In this document: positions 29,054 to 38,597 of the stretch, in pieces
How positions within the stretch are numbered: the first letter of the stretch is position 1
Layout of the letters: each line of letters starts with the position of its first letter
Source: an uncultured Odoribacter sp.
GTDB taxonomy: Bacteria; Bacteroidota; Bacteroidia; Bacteroidales; Marinifilaceae
Direction of reading: 5' to 3'
Assembly (NCBI GenBank): GCA_910588375.1
Contig: CAJUQA010000018.1
Span: 1-64,000, forward strand
DNA length: 64,000 nucleotides
Notes under the pieces: generated by a model
The model's input: the letters and a program-made list of their open reading frames with translations, nothing else
Told to the model about the DNA's origin: nothing
Databases searched by the model: none
Program-made: the position numbers and the translations under genes

Positions 29054-29602
29054 ATGGATTACATGATTTTAACGAAAGAAACAGAAGAAAGAATAAAAGA
29101 GATAAGACAACGCATCCGCCGCTTGCAAAACTGGGGCAGTATCGCCAGTCTCCGCCACCTGGGAGTGAATGCCCACGGTCAGGTCGGTGCCAGCTTCGTT
29201 TCACTTAAAGAACTGGCTTCCCGGTATACGCCCGATGAAACAGTGGCGGAAGCATTATGGCTGACCCGGCAACGGGAAGAGCAAATCTTAGCCTGCTTCC
29301 TGCTTCCTAAAAAAATAAATAAAGAAAAATTTACACAATTTATGACCTATTGCCTCAGTCCGGAAATCGCGGAATATATAGGTTCCTTAGTAATAGCCGA
29401 GCATCCCGACATTCGGGAAATCATGGAAAACTGGGGTAATTCGTCCGAACCTTTTTTGCAAATAGCAGCCTTGTGTGCCGGAGCACGTCACCTTGTTTTA
29501 CATAAATCCGACCCGCTGATTTCTCAAAACTTCTTTAAAGCACTAATAAACAAGGAATACAGTGACAAATACGTCCGTCTGGTGGCGGAACGTTACCGTT
29601 GA
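29054..29602 (+). CDS. Probable AlkD-like HEAT-repeat DNA alkylation repair protein
   Basis: The 182-residue protein is all-helical. Its layout resembles the short AlkD-like proteins of Bacteroidetes: a conserved early segment (LGVNAHGQVGASFVSLKELASRY), then DETVAEALWLTRQREEQILACFLL, then HEAT-like helices. AlkD proteins remove alkylated bases by wrapping the DNA in HEAT repeats. The catalytic Asp and Trp residues of true AlkD cannot be placed with certainty, so the function may differ. This is a family guess from pattern, made without a search. Confidence 0.55.
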   Translation: MDYMILTKETEERIKEIRQRIRRLQNWGSIASLRHLGVNAHGQVGASFVSLKELASRYTPDETVAEALWLTRQREEQILACFLLPKKINKEKFTQFMTYCLSPEIAEYIGSLVIAEHPDIREIMENWGNSSEPFLQIAALCAGARHLVLHKSDPLISQNFFKALINKEYSDKYVRLVAERYR

Positions 29603-29692
29603 AAGCACACGAAAGAGGCCTCTGTTAATATTAATAAATGTTAAAGAGAGATTTTTAATTTCCGCACACTTTATTTTGAGAAGAATGTTTGT

Positions 29693-29700
29693 TACATTTG
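29693..29700 (+). promoter_or_regulatory. -7 box of the pckA promoter
   Basis: TACATTTG matches TAnnTTTG exactly, 54 bases before the pckA ATG. The -33 region (TTTA or CTTT near 29670) is only a partial match. Confidence 0.5.
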
Positions 29701-29754
29701 TACAAGTATTACGGAAAAAAAGTATTAATTAATCATTTAATATAAATTGCAATT

Positions 29755-31362
29755 ATGGCAAAATTAGATTTAAGCATTTACGGGATAAAGGATGTGAAAG
29801 AAATCGTCCACAATCCTTCCTATGAAGAATTGTTCAAAGCAGAGACCGATCCGTCACTAACCGGCTATGAAAAAGGCCAGGTGACCGAATTGGGAGCTGT
29901 AAATGTAATGACGGGTATTTATACCGGCCGTTCACCCAAAGATAAATTTTTCGTAAAGAATGAAGCCAGCGAAGACAGTGTATGGTGGACTTCCGAAGAA
30001 TACAAGAATGACAACAAACCGTGCTCGGAAGAGGCATGGGCCGACCTGAAAGCCAAAGCCGTAAAAGAATTGTCCGGCAAAAAACTGTATGTTGTAGATA
30101 CATTCTGCGGTGCCAATGCAGGTACTCGTCTGAAAGTTCGTTTCATCATGGAAGTGGCCTGGCAGGCTCATTTCGTAAAGAATATGTTCATCCGTCCGAC
30201 GGAAGAAGAGTTGGCTAATTACGGCGAACCGGATTTCGTTTCTTTCAATGCTGCCAAAGCGAAAGTGGACAATTACAAGGAATTGGGGCTGAATTCTGAA
30301 ACGGCTACCGTATTCAACCTGAAAACCAAGGAACAAGTAATCCTGAATACCTGGTATGGCGGTGAAATGAAAAAAGGTATCTTCTCTATCATGAATTACC
30401 TGAATCCTCTCCGCGGTATCGCTTCCATGCACTGTTCCGCCAACACGGACCTGAACGGCAAGAACACCGCTATTTTCTTCGGTCTGTCCGGTACGGGTAA
30501 AACCACGTTGTCTACAGACCCGAAACGTCTGCTGATCGGTGATGACGAACACGGCTGGGATGATGAAGGCGTCTTCAACTATGAAGGCGGTTGCTATGCC
30601 AAAGTAATCAATCTGGATAAAGAAAGTGAACCGGACATTTACAACGCCATCAAACGCGACGCTTTGTTGGAAAACGTGACGGTAGACGCTAACGGCAAAA
30701 TCGACTTCGCCGATAAGTCTGTAACGGAAAATACCCGTGTTTCTTATCCGATCTACCACATCGAAAATATTGTTAAACCGGTATCCAAAGGCCCGGCTGC
30801 ACAACAGGTAATCTTCCTGTCTGCCGATGCTTTCGGAGTATTGCCTCCGGTATCCATTCTGGACGCAGAGCAAACGAAATATTACTTCCTGTCCGGATTT
30901 ACGGCTAAATTGGCCGGTACGGAACGCGGTATCACAGAACCGACGCCGACATTCTCGGCTTGCTTCGGTGCAGCCTTCCTGTCATTGCATCCGACAAAAT
31001 ATGCCGAAGAGCTGGTAAAGAAAATGGAAAAATCAGGCGCCAAAGCATATCTGGTAAACACCGGATGGAACGGAACCGGCAAACGTATCTCTATTAAAGA
31101 TACCCGCGGTATCATCGATGCCATCTTAAACGGTTCCATTGACAAGGCTCCGACGAAAACTATTCCTTTCTTCAATTTCGTAGTGCCGACCGCTTTGCCG
31201 GGTGTTGACCCCAACATTCTGGATCCCCGCGACACTTATGCAAATGCACAAGAATGGGAAACCAAAGCAAAAGACCTTTCCGAACGTTTCATCAAGAACT
31301 TCAAGAAGTTTGAAGGAAATGCAGCCGGCAAGGCTTTGGTTGCTGCCGGTCCGAAATTGTAA
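29755..31362 (+). CDS. pckA: Phosphoenolpyruvate carboxykinase (ATP)
   Basis: The enzyme interconverts oxaloacetate and PEP with ATP. In gut Bacteroidetes it often works in the carboxylating direction, feeding succinate and propionate formation. The P-loop GLSGTGKTTLSTDP begins at about residue 243. The upstream substrate-binding region (RSPKDKFFV and NTWYGGEMKKGIFS) and the acidic metal-binding segment (IGDDEHGWDDEGVFNYEGG) are intact. At 535 residues it is full length. Codon choice suggests strong expression, and a good terminator follows. Confidence 0.97.
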   Translation: MAKLDLSIYGIKDVKEIVHNPSYEELFKAETDPSLTGYEKGQVTELGAVNVMTGIYTGRSPKDKFFVKNEASEDSVWWTSEEYKNDNKPCSEEAWADLKAKAVKELSGKKLYVVDTFCGANAGTRLKVRFIMEVAWQAHFVKNMFIRPTEEELANYGEPDFVSFNAAKAKVDNYKELGLNSETATVFNLKTKEQVILNTWYGGEMKKGIFSIMNYLNPLRGIASMHCSANTDLNGKNTAIFFGLSGTGKTTLSTDPKRLLIGDDEHGWDDEGVFNYEGGCYAKVINLDKESEPDIYNAIKRDALLENVTVDANGKIDFADKSVTENTRVSYPIYHIENIVKPVSKGPAAQQVIFLSADAFGVLPPVSILDAEQTKYYFLSGFTAKLAGTERGITEPTPTFSACFGAAFLSLHPTKYAEELVKKMEKSGAKAYLVNTGWNGTGKRISIKDTRGIIDAILNGSIDKAPTKTIPFFNFVVPTALPGVDPNILDPRDTYANAQEWETKAKDLSERFIKNFKKFEGNAAGKALVAAGPKL

Positions 31363-31380
31363 TTCAGGTGACCGAATAAG

Positions 31381-31411
31381 AAACCGCTCCTGTCGGGAGC
31401 GGTTTTTTTAT
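31381..31411 (+). terminator. Terminator after pckA
   Basis: A 10-bp perfect stem (31381-31390 and 31396-31405) with a 5-base loop is followed by T residues. Confidence 0.9.
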
Positions 31412-31459
31412 TGGTGAGTTTTTTCGTAACTTAGCAGCTCAAAATAAAAAAGTAACATT

Positions 31460-32137
31460 ATGTATTCACAAGACGAGTTCAAAAAATATGCCATAAAGCA
31501 CAAAGGTATCAGCAGCCTGAACCTCCACCGGTTCGAATCGGCAACAGCGAGCTATTTATCGCCGACCATCATTGAGGAGCGGCAGTTGAATGTGGCCTCC
31601 ATGGATGTATTTTCACGTCTGATGATGGACCGCATTATTTTTCTCGGTGTACCCATCGACGATGATGTGGCCAATATCGTTATGGCACAGCTTCTGTTCT
31701 TAGATTCTGCCGACCCCGGCAAGGATATCCAGCTTTATTTCAACAGTCCGGGAGGTTCCGTTTATGCCGGTCTGGGCATTTACGACACGATGCAATATAT
31801 CAACTGTGACGTGGCCACTATCTGTACGGGACTGGCCGCTTCCATGAGTGCCGTCCTTCTTTGTGCCGGAACCGCAGGCAAACGTTCCGCGTTAAAACAT
31901 TCGCGGGTGATGATTCACCAGCCTATGGGAGGCGCACAGGGCCAGGCTTCCGATATTGAAATTACCGCCCGGGAAATACAGAAACTGAAAAAGGAACTCT
32001 ATACAATCATTGCCGACCATTCCGGCAATCCCCTCAAAAAAGTGGAGAAAGATTCCGACCGGGATTACTGGATGTCTGCAGAAGAGGCAAAAGAATACGG
32101 AATGATTGACACTATTTTAACCAGGGAAAACAGATAA
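31460..32137 (+). CDS. clpP: ATP-dependent Clp protease proteolytic subunit
   Basis: This serine peptidase forms the barrel of the Clp protease. The catalytic Ser128 (GLAASMSAVLL) and His153 (MIHQPMGG) are present, and the acidic residue follows near 203. The N-terminal extension before the mature region is about 30 residues, as in other Bacteroidetes ClpP. Its stop overlaps the clpX start by one base (TAATG), so the two are translationally coupled. The trigger factor gene that often precedes clpP is not here; pckA is. Confidence 0.96.
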   Translation: MYSQDEFKKYAIKHKGISSLNLHRFESATASYLSPTIIEERQLNVASMDVFSRLMMDRIIFLGVPIDDDVANIVMAQLLFLDSADPGKDIQLYFNSPGGSVYAGLGIYDTMQYINCDVATICTGLAASMSAVLLCAGTAGKRSALKHSRVMIHQPMGGAQGQASDIEITAREIQKLKKELYTIIADHSGNPLKKVEKDSDRDYWMSAEEAKEYGMIDTILTRENR

Positions 32138-33357
32138 TGAGTATGCAAGATAAATGTTCATTCTGCGGACGGTCGCGTAGTGAAGTGGAATTGCTTATTG
32201 CCGGAATGAACGGGTTTATATGTGACCAATGCGCCCACCAGGCCATCAATATCGTCAATGAAGAGCTAAAAAGCCAGTCATCTCTTAATCTGGAGCATAT
32301 CGAGATAAAGAAACCGCTGGAAATCAAAGCCTTTTTGGACCAGTATGTAATCGGGCAGGACGATGCCAAAAAGCACATCGCCGTTGCCGTCTACAACCAT
32401 TACAAACGCTTGCTCCAAAAAGAGGATAGCGACGGCGTGGAAATCGAGAAATCCAATATCGTCATGGTGGGAAGAACCGGAACGGGAAAGACATTACTGG
32501 CACGCAGCATCGCGAAAATGCTGCATGTTCCCTTTACGATTGTCGACGCCACCGTTCTGACGGAAGCCGGCTATGTAGGAGAAGACATCGAATCCATTCT
32601 GACCCGGTTGTTGCAAGCGGCGGATTATGATGTAGCCGCCGCCGAAAAGGGTATCGTGTTTATCGATGAACTAGACAAAATTGCCCGGAAAGGCGACAAT
32701 CCCTCCATCACGCGGGATGTGAGCGGAGAAGGGGTGCAACAGGGATTACTGAAACTGTTGGAAGGCTCGGTAGTCAACGTTCCTCCCCAGGGCGGACGCA
32801 AGCACCCGGACCAAAAGATGATTCCGGTCAATACCAAGAATATTCTGTTTATCTGCGGAGGGGCTTTCGACGGTATCGAACGAAAAATCGCCATGCGGCT
32901 GAATACGCAGGTGGTCGGTTTCAATGCCAGCAAGGCAAAAGAGAAAATCGACCGGGATAACTTCCTCCAGTATATCACGCCCCAGGATTTGAAATCTTTC
33001 GGCCTGATACCGGAAATTATCGGTCGTCTGCCGATATTGACTTATCTGGAACCGCTTGACAGGAAGGCTTTGCGCAATATACTGACAGAACCCAAGAATG
33101 CGATTATCCGGCAATATGTCAAGCTGTTTGAGCTGGACGGCATCACACTGAAATTTGATGAAGAAGTTTATGAATATATCGTAGACAAAGCCATTGAATT
33201 CAAACTGGGGGCCCGGGGGCTGCGCTCCATTTGTGAGGCCATCATGACGGACCTGATGTTTGAAGCCCCTTCCCGGGAACAGAAAGAGATTACCATCACA
33301 AAGGCTTATGCCGAAGAGAAACTGAGCAAGCTCAATTCCCAAACATTAAGGGCTTAA
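32137..33357 (+). CDS. clpX: ATP-dependent Clp protease ATP-binding subunit ClpX
   Basis: This AAA+ unfoldase feeds tagged proteins into ClpP. The N-terminal zinc-binding domain has C7, C10, C29 and C32. The Walker A loop is GRTGTGKT near residues 111-118, with Arg in place of the more usual Pro or Ser at the second position. Walker B is IVFIDELDK. Pore and sensor regions such as EAGYVGEDIESILTRLL are intact. The length of 406 residues is normal. It is in an operon with clpP and ends at a terminator shared with the convergent SRPBCC gene. Confidence 0.96.
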   Translation: MSMQDKCSFCGRSRSEVELLIAGMNGFICDQCAHQAINIVNEELKSQSSLNLEHIEIKKPLEIKAFLDQYVIGQDDAKKHIAVAVYNHYKRLLQKEDSDGVEIEKSNIVMVGRTGTGKTLLARSIAKMLHVPFTIVDATVLTEAGYVGEDIESILTRLLQAADYDVAAAEKGIVFIDELDKIARKGDNPSITRDVSGEGVQQGLLKLLEGSVVNVPPQGGRKHPDQKMIPVNTKNILFICGGAFDGIERKIAMRLNTQVVGFNASKAKEKIDRDNFLQYITPQDLKSFGLIPEIIGRLPILTYLEPLDRKALRNILTEPKNAIIRQYVKLFELDGITLKFDEEVYEYIVDKAIEFKLGARGLRSICEAIMTDLMFEAPSREQKEITITKAYAEEKLSKLNSQTLRA

Positions 33358-33358
33358 A

Positions 33359-33385
33359 AAAAGCGGATCGTTTGATCCGCTTTTC
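33359..33385. terminator. Terminator between clpX and the SRPBCC gene
   Basis: An 11-bp perfect stem (33359-33369 and 33374-33384) has a 4-base loop, with A and T runs at its ends that suit both directions. Confidence 0.88.
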
Positions 33386-33853
33386 TTACTTCAACATCAT
33401 GTAGGGTATTTTTGTCAATCCTTCCGCCAATTGGTTGATTCCTTTTTCCAATTTTCCTTTCAGCATCATTTTCAACATGAAATTCAACTCCCCGATGAAA
33501 GTCAGTCGCAAGCGAGTGTCATAAGGACCGTTTTCCAACAACTGTATCCATAAATTAAATTCAAAAGGCAGATTATCGTCCCCCCCCAATTTAATCATTT
33601 TAGGAGCTTCTTTCTCCACAATTTTCACGACAACGTCGCCCATCCCCTTTACCGTCAACGTACACCTGTCCTCACTGAAACGTACGTCTTCAATCTTATC
33701 GGAAATCTGTGCCATCTGTTCACTGCCCGCCTCCATCTGCTTGGCCATATTAATTATCATGCCGATACGGTTGAAATCCGAAAGAAGTGAATAGACGCTG
33801 TCTATCGTGCTGTCTATCTTATAGATTTCGCTTACAATTTTCGTTTCTGCCAT
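33386..33853 (-). CDS. SRPBCC-fold (START-like) small protein
   Basis: The 155-residue protein has the alternating strand and helix pattern of the polyketide cyclase/START-like ligand-binding fold. It opens with KIVSEIYKIDSTIDSVYSLLSDF and closes with a long amphipathic helix (LEKGINQLAEGLTKIPYMML). It lacks recognisable catalytic residues and has no signal peptide. It is encoded 53 bases downstream of pyrE on the same strand and is probably co-transcribed. The ligand is unknown. Confidence 0.8.
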   Translation of the reverse strand: MAETKIVSEIYKIDSTIDSVYSLLSDFNRIGMIINMAKQMEAGSEQMAQISDKIEDVRFSEDRCTLTVKGMGDVVVKIVEKEAPKMIKLGGDDNLPFEFNLWIQLLENGPYDTRLRLTFIGELNFMLKMMLKGKLEKGINQLAEGLTKIPYMMLK

Positions 33854-33906
33854 ATTGTCTGTTATTTGGATACCCAGCCCATGTCCTATTTCCAGGGCTT
33901 CATGTT

Positions 33907-34536
33907 TTATTTATAGGTTTCAGGGCTTTTACGCCATTCTTTCAGCTTCTCCACATCACTCTCCTGTATATATCCGGTCTTGACTGCCAGGTCAATCATG
34001 GCATTATAATTGCTCAATGTGGTCAGTTCGCAATGTGCCGCTTCAAAATTATCTACCGATTTCTGGAAACCGTAGGTGAAGATGGCTGCCATTCCCAATA
34101 CTTCGCAGCCCGCATTACGCAAAGCCTCTACCGCCTGCAAACTGGAACCGCCGGTAGAAATGAGGTCCTCGATAACCACGACTTTCTGTCCCGCTTTGTA
34201 TTCTCCCTCAATCAGGTTTTCCAACCCGTGGGATTTTGCCGAGGAACGGATGTAAATAAAAGGCAAATCCAGCTCCTGAGCCACTAACACGCCCTGGGCA
34301 ATAGCTCCAGTAGCCACCCCTGCAATGACTTCCGCCTGAGGATATTTTTCACGGATGAGTGCCGCAAACTGTTCTTTAATATAATTGCGCACTTCCGGAT
34401 AGGACAAAGTCTTCCGGTTATCGCAATAAATCGGTGATTTCCAACCGGAAGCCCATGTGAACGGATGAGCCGGTTCTAATTTTATAGCTTTGATTTTCAA
34501 CAAATGTGAAGCGACATTTTCTGCAACTGTACTCAT
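33907..34536 (-). CDS. pyrE: Orotate phosphoribosyltransferase
   Basis: The enzyme joins orotate and PRPP to form OMP in pyrimidine synthesis. The PRPP-binding motif VVIEDLISTGGSSLQAV is intact. The upstream substrate region (FTWASGWKSPIYCDNRKTLS) matches the family, as does the 209-residue length. It is divergent from the NUDIX gene across an 84-base gap. Confidence 0.96.
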   Translation of the reverse strand: MSTVAENVASHLLKIKAIKLEPAHPFTWASGWKSPIYCDNRKTLSYPEVRNYIKEQFAALIREKYPQAEVIAGVATGAIAQGVLVAQELDLPFIYIRSSAKSHGLENLIEGEYKAGQKVVVIEDLISTGGSSLQAVEALRNAGCEVLGMAAIFTYGFQKSVDNFEAAHCELTTLSNYNAMIDLAVKTGYIQESDVEKLKEWRKSPETYK

Positions 34537-34620
34537 TTTTATTATTTTTGTCGGGTTAAAATTATTCGTTTAAGCAGCCCGGATTCCGTTTCCGCGCTTT
34601 TCTCTTCAATTCTGCTACAA

Positions 34621-35235
34621 ATGTATAAAGTATTTTTTAAAGAAAGCTTTTTTTGGTTAACTGATGACACCGAAATACTTAAAAATCATCCGGAAGTGCT
34701 TGTCCGCCCCGATAAAAACGAACTTTTTTCTTTTATACACTCTTGCCTGGAGCAAGACGGGATTTTTCATGCCCTAATCTATCATCCGGACCTGAATTTA
34801 TTATTTTCCTGTTTTCAGGCCTGTTTTAAAGTGGTAGGAGCTGCCGGAGGCGTAGTCCGAAATGATGGAAAAATACTGATAATAAAACGCTTGGGTATAC
34901 CCGATTTGCCCAAAGGGCATATCGAAACCGGAGAAGACAAGCAAACATGCGCCCTCCGGGAAGTCCGGGAGGAATGCGGATTACAGGAACTATGGATTGA
35001 AAGTCCGCTACAGGACACATGGCACATCTATTTCCGGGATGAAAAATGGCATCTGAAACAGACCCATTGGTTTACGATGAGGTGTTCCCCAAACCAGCCC
35101 CTGGCTCCGCAAACAGAAGAAGACATCGAAGAGGTGTATTGGCTTCCCTGTTCAGACATAGAGACAGTATTGCCCCAGACCTACGCTTCGCTCCGACCGG
35201 TACTTATAGAAGTGAAGGAATTGTGTGATAAGTGA
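34621..35235 (+). CDS. NUDIX hydrolase
   Basis: The Nudix box is complete: GHIETGEDKQTCALREVREECG (written in full here only as the family signature region near residues 100-121), with the REVREE metal-binding core. An N-terminal domain of about 75 residues precedes it and is not part of the catalytic fold. The substrate is unknown; the PKGHIE context resembles diadenosine or diphosphoinositol polyphosphate hydrolases. Its 3' end overlaps the convergent kinase gene by 32 bases. Confidence 0.9.
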   Translation: MYKVFFKESFFWLTDDTEILKNHPEVLVRPDKNELFSFIHSCLEQDGIFHALIYHPDLNLLFSCFQACFKVVGAAGGVVRNDGKILIIKRLGIPDLPKGHIETGEDKQTCALREVREECGLQELWIESPLQDTWHIYFRDEKWHLKQTHWFTMRCSPNQPLAPQTEEDIEEVYWLPCSDIETVLPQTYASLRPVLIEVKELCDK

Positions 35236-36046
35236 TTAATCCTTCCATCGGCGCCTGACATATCCGTCCCGAAGAAAGATTGTATTTTCGCAACAGACGG
35301 GTAAGTTGCTCCTGAAAATGGAAAGCGATGCTTCCCGTAAAGGAGACCGGCAAATGCCGGATTTCCGGATACTGCAATAGGTTGCGACAGATAAATTCCT
35401 CCAAGGCCATGGAGACAATGGCCTCAATTTCGGGAATGTCAATATGTTTTTTCAAAAATGGTGTGAACGACGCTAGGAAACGGTTCGGCAAAGGTTGACG
35501 GTAAACGCGGTCTATGATTTCCGGATAAGTATAGCAATATTCTTCAAAAAAGCATTCCCGCGATCTTTCCGGCAGGATGCCTTTCAACACATCCGCCACC
35601 AGCCGCTTCCCCATTACGGCGCCACTGCCCTCATCCCCCAAGATAAACCCCAAAGGGGAAACATTCCGGACAATACTGTTTCCATCGTAATAACATGAAT
35701 TGGAACCGGTACCCAGAATACACGCCACTCCCGCCGAACGCTGAAATAAAGAACGGGCGGCGGCCAACAAATCAGAGGCTATCTCCACTTTCGGAGTAGC
35801 AAAAAAATCACTCAAAGCCAGGCGTACCTGCTCATTTTTTTCGGGGAAAGCACATCCCGCTCCATAAAAATAAACAGCTTCCATCCCCTTTTTCCGTCCT
35901 CCGAACTCCTGTTCCAATAATTGCAAGATTTCTTCATACGACTGATATACAGGATTAATGCCCGACGTATACACCACCTCGCGCAATTCATTTTCTATGA
36001 TACACCATTGGGTTTTTGTGGAACCGCTATCTGCAATCAAATACAT
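35204..36046 (-). CDS. BadF/BadG-type sugar kinase (GlcNAc or MurNAc kinase candidate)
   Basis: The 280-residue protein has the ASKHA ATPase fold. It shows the phosphate-1 motif at the N-terminus (ADSGSTKTQW) and the glycine-rich segments ACILGTGSNSCYYDG and LGDEGSGAVMGKRL. BadF-type kinases of this size phosphorylate N-acetylglucosamine or N-acetylmuramic acid. It lies divergent from, and 139 bases away from, a peptidoglycan-salvage operon, so a MurK-like role is the best guess. The sequence alone does not settle the substrate. Confidence 0.82.
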   Translation of the reverse strand: MYLIADSGSTKTQWCIIENELREVVYTSGINPVYQSYEEILQLLEQEFGGRKKGMEAVYFYGAGCAFPEKNEQVRLALSDFFATPKVEIASDLLAAARSLFQRSAGVACILGTGSNSCYYDGNSIVRNVSPLGFILGDEGSGAVMGKRLVADVLKGILPERSRECFFEEYCYTYPEIIDRVYRQPLPNRFLASFTPFLKKHIDIPEIEAIVSMALEEFICRNLLQYPEIRHLPVSFTGSIAFHFQEQLTRLLRKYNLSSGRICQAPMEGLITYHTIPSLL

Positions 36047-36158
36047 AATTCTTCCATTATCCGTGGGGGAATTGCCTCCCGCACCAAAGATAATGGATAT
36101 TCTCTTATTCTTTCCCTATTTTCCTAAAGAATTGGTCCTTTTTCCGGGCAGAATAATG

Positions 36159-36166
36159 TATATTTG
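36159..36166 (+). promoter_or_regulatory. -7 box of the peptidoglycan-salvage operon promoter
   Basis: TATATTTG matches TAnnTTTG, 20 bases before the first gene of the operon. No exact TTTG is seen at the -33 position. Confidence 0.42.
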
Positions 36167-36185
36167 AATCCATCAATTTAATTCC

Positions 36186-38597
36186 ATGGAAAAAGAACTG
36201 ACGTGCTTTGTCGCCTGTGGCGATTCCGAAGATACAACTCATGTTATCAAACAATTAGAGAAACAGGAATGTGTAAAACGGCTTTACATTCTTTGTACAC
36301 ACAAGCCGGATGAAGAGAGGCAAGTCCCGATTCTGCATGGGAATTTTTGCCAGACCGCTTCTCTACAGCAACTTTTGCCCTATTGCGATACGCCCTATAT
36401 ACTGTTTGTCACACAGCCGCACCGCATAGACCTCGGAATGTTCGCTCTGGAACGCTTTCTGCAAATAGCACAGACAACTTCCGCAGCAATGTTGTATTCC
36501 GATTATAGCGATAACGGAGCCAACGGTCTCTCTCCTCATCCGCTCACCGACTACCAGAGCGGAAGTCTGCGGGATGATTTCAATTTCGGCTCACTCTGGT
36601 TGCTCCGGACAGCAAAGTTTAAAGAGGCCGTAAACCAAATGAATGAAACCTATCGCTTTGCGGGGGTGTATGACTTACGGCTGGCGCTCTCCCGTACAGG
36701 AGAAATCCTGCATATTCCCGAAAGCCTGTACAGCATAACACCAACAGACTTGCGGCTGTCGGGCGAAAAAAATTTCGACTATGTAGACCCGAAAAACAAG
36801 CAGGTGCAATCCGAAATGGAGCAGGTATGCAACCGGCATTTAAAATATCTCGGAGCCTGGCTGCCGCCCGTCTTCCAAACTCCTGATTTCAGCGGAGAGT
36901 TTCCCGTAGAAATGAGTGTGATTATTCCGGTCAAAAACCGGGAACGGACCATCGCTGAGGCGGTCACCTCCGCCTTGCACCAGCATACGTCTTTTCCCTT
37001 TAATGTCATCGTTGTGGATAATCATTCCACCGACGGGACGAGCGGTATTTTGAAACAGCTGTGTATCGAACACAACAACCTGATTCACATTATCCCCGAA
37101 GAAAAAGACTTAGGCATCGGCGGATGCTGGAACAGGGCTATTACCGATGAGCGTTGCGGACGATTTTGCATACAGTTGGACAGTGACGATTTATATATTG
37201 ACAATACGGTCTTACAACAAGTGAACAATGCCTTTTATGCACAAAAAACGGCCGCTGTTATCGGTTCTTACCAAATTGTCGATTTTAATCTGCGCCCCCT
37301 GCCTCCGGGACTCATAGACCACAAAGAATGGACTCCCGAGAACGGCAGGAATAACGCATTACGTATTAACGGACTCGGGGCTCCCAGAGCATTCTGTACA
37401 TCGGTCATCCGGAAAATCAAATTTCCGAATACAAGCTACGGAGAAGACTACGCCGCCATGCTGGCCATATCCCGACATTATCAAATCGGACGAATTTACC
37501 ATGCCCTTTACCTGTGTCGCAGGTGGGAAGGAAACTCCGATGCCGCTTTAAGTGTCGACAAAGAAAATAAAAACAATATTTTCAAGGACCGAATACGTAC
37601 TTTTGAAGTGGAAGCCCGAAAAACAGTTGTACGACACCAAAACCGATTTTCCCCTGCTCTTCTGACAGAGGTTAACCACCTATTTGATGAGCAAATCCGG
37701 GATTGGGAAACAGTAGCCCGACGATACCGGGAATTGGAACAAGTAAAAAGCCGGCATGTGGTTTATCCCCGTTGTTCCCTGCACCTGACTTATAACCCCT
37801 GCCGGATAGGTTCATCAACAGCCAAAGTCGATCCGCAATCCATACAGGAACGCCCCTGTTTTCTCTGTCCGTCCAACCGGCCGACAGCACAAAAAAGCAT
37901 TTCCTGGAACAACTATGATATTCTGATAAACCCGTTCCCTATTTTTAAGCGGCATTTTACCATCGTAGAAAAACGGCATCAGGCTCAGCGGCTAACTCTT
38001 GAACGTATCGAGGATATGCTCGTGCTTGCCCACGATTTGCCGGAATACACGATTTTTTATAATGGTCCCGGCTGCGGGGCCTCGGCTCCCGACCATTTTC
38101 ATTTCCAAGCCGGAAATCGCGGTTATATGCCCATTGAAACTGAAACGGAAAACGGAATAGAGGTTATCTGTGAAATTCCGCAACTTAAAATAAGCTGCAA
38201 AGCTGACGAACTGAGAAAAACCGTCATTGCAGAAGGTGATTCGCTTCCCCCTTTATCCCAGGCCATTACCCAAATCTGCCAATGGATTGGAGAGGTGGTG
38301 CCTCGCCAGCCGGAACCCATGGTCAATGTATTGACAATATTCACAGACAATCACTGGAAAAGTTTTATTTTCCCCCGCAAAGCCCATCGGCCTACCCAGT
38401 TTTTTGAAACAGGTGAAAAACGGGTTGTTTTCAGTCCGGGCGCCGTGGACTTCGGAGGAGTGGCGATTTTTCCCGAGGAAAAAGATTTCAATTGTCTGGA
38501 AAAAGAAACAATTCAAGAGATGTTTTCCCAATTGACCTTTCGTGAAGACGAATTTTCAACATTAAAAAAACTGATTCAAAATTCCCGATTATGCTGA
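36186..38597 (+). CDS. Glycosyltransferase family 2 domain fused to a DUF4922/HIT-like domain
   Basis: The 803-residue protein has three parts. Residues 1-240 look like a degenerate GT-A-like domain. Residues 243-500 form a GT2 domain, with MSVIIPVKNRERTIAEAV and the metal-binding DSDD from residue 332. Residues 545-803 carry a DUF4922-type domain with CFLCPSNRP and GASAPDHFHFQAG, whose His637-x-His639-x-Gln matches the catalytic pattern of GalT and Ap4A phosphorylase-type enzymes. No signal peptide or membrane segment is seen. It is the first gene of an operon with SpoIID/LytB, AmpG-like, symporter and NamZ genes. A role in converting or re-using salvaged wall sugars is inferred. Confidence 0.8.
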   Translation: MEKELTCFVACGDSEDTTHVIKQLEKQECVKRLYILCTHKPDEERQVPILHGNFCQTASLQQLLPYCDTPYILFVTQPHRIDLGMFALERFLQIAQTTSAAMLYSDYSDNGANGLSPHPLTDYQSGSLRDDFNFGSLWLLRTAKFKEAVNQMNETYRFAGVYDLRLALSRTGEILHIPESLYSITPTDLRLSGEKNFDYVDPKNKQVQSEMEQVCNRHLKYLGAWLPPVFQTPDFSGEFPVEMSVIIPVKNRERTIAEAVTSALHQHTSFPFNVIVVDNHSTDGTSGILKQLCIEHNNLIHIIPEEKDLGIGGCWNRAITDERCGRFCIQLDSDDLYIDNTVLQQVNNAFYAQKTAAVIGSYQIVDFNLRPLPPGLIDHKEWTPENGRNNALRINGLGAPRAFCTSVIRKIKFPNTSYGEDYAAMLAISRHYQIGRIYHALYLCRRWEGNSDAALSVDKENKNNIFKDRIRTFEVEARKTVVRHQNRFSPALLTEVNHLFDEQIRDWETVARRYRELEQVKSRHVVYPRCSLHLTYNPCRIGSSTAKVDPQSIQERPCFLCPSNRPTAQKSISWNNYDILINPFPIFKRHFTIVEKRHQAQRLTLERIEDMLVLAHDLPEYTIFYNGPGCGASAPDHFHFQAGNRGYMPIETETENGIEVICEIPQLKISCKADELRKTVIAEGDSLPPLSQAITQICQWIGEVVPRQPEPMVNVLTIFTDNHWKSFIFPRKAHRPTQFFETGEKRVVFSPGAVDFGGVAIFPEEKDFNCLEKETIQEMFSQLTFREDEFSTLKKLIQNSRLC

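Noticed and set aside
32137..33357. Walker A variant GRTGTGKT in ClpX as a sign of altered function
   Set aside because: The P-loop Gly, Lys and Thr are intact, and the second position varies in this family within the phylum.
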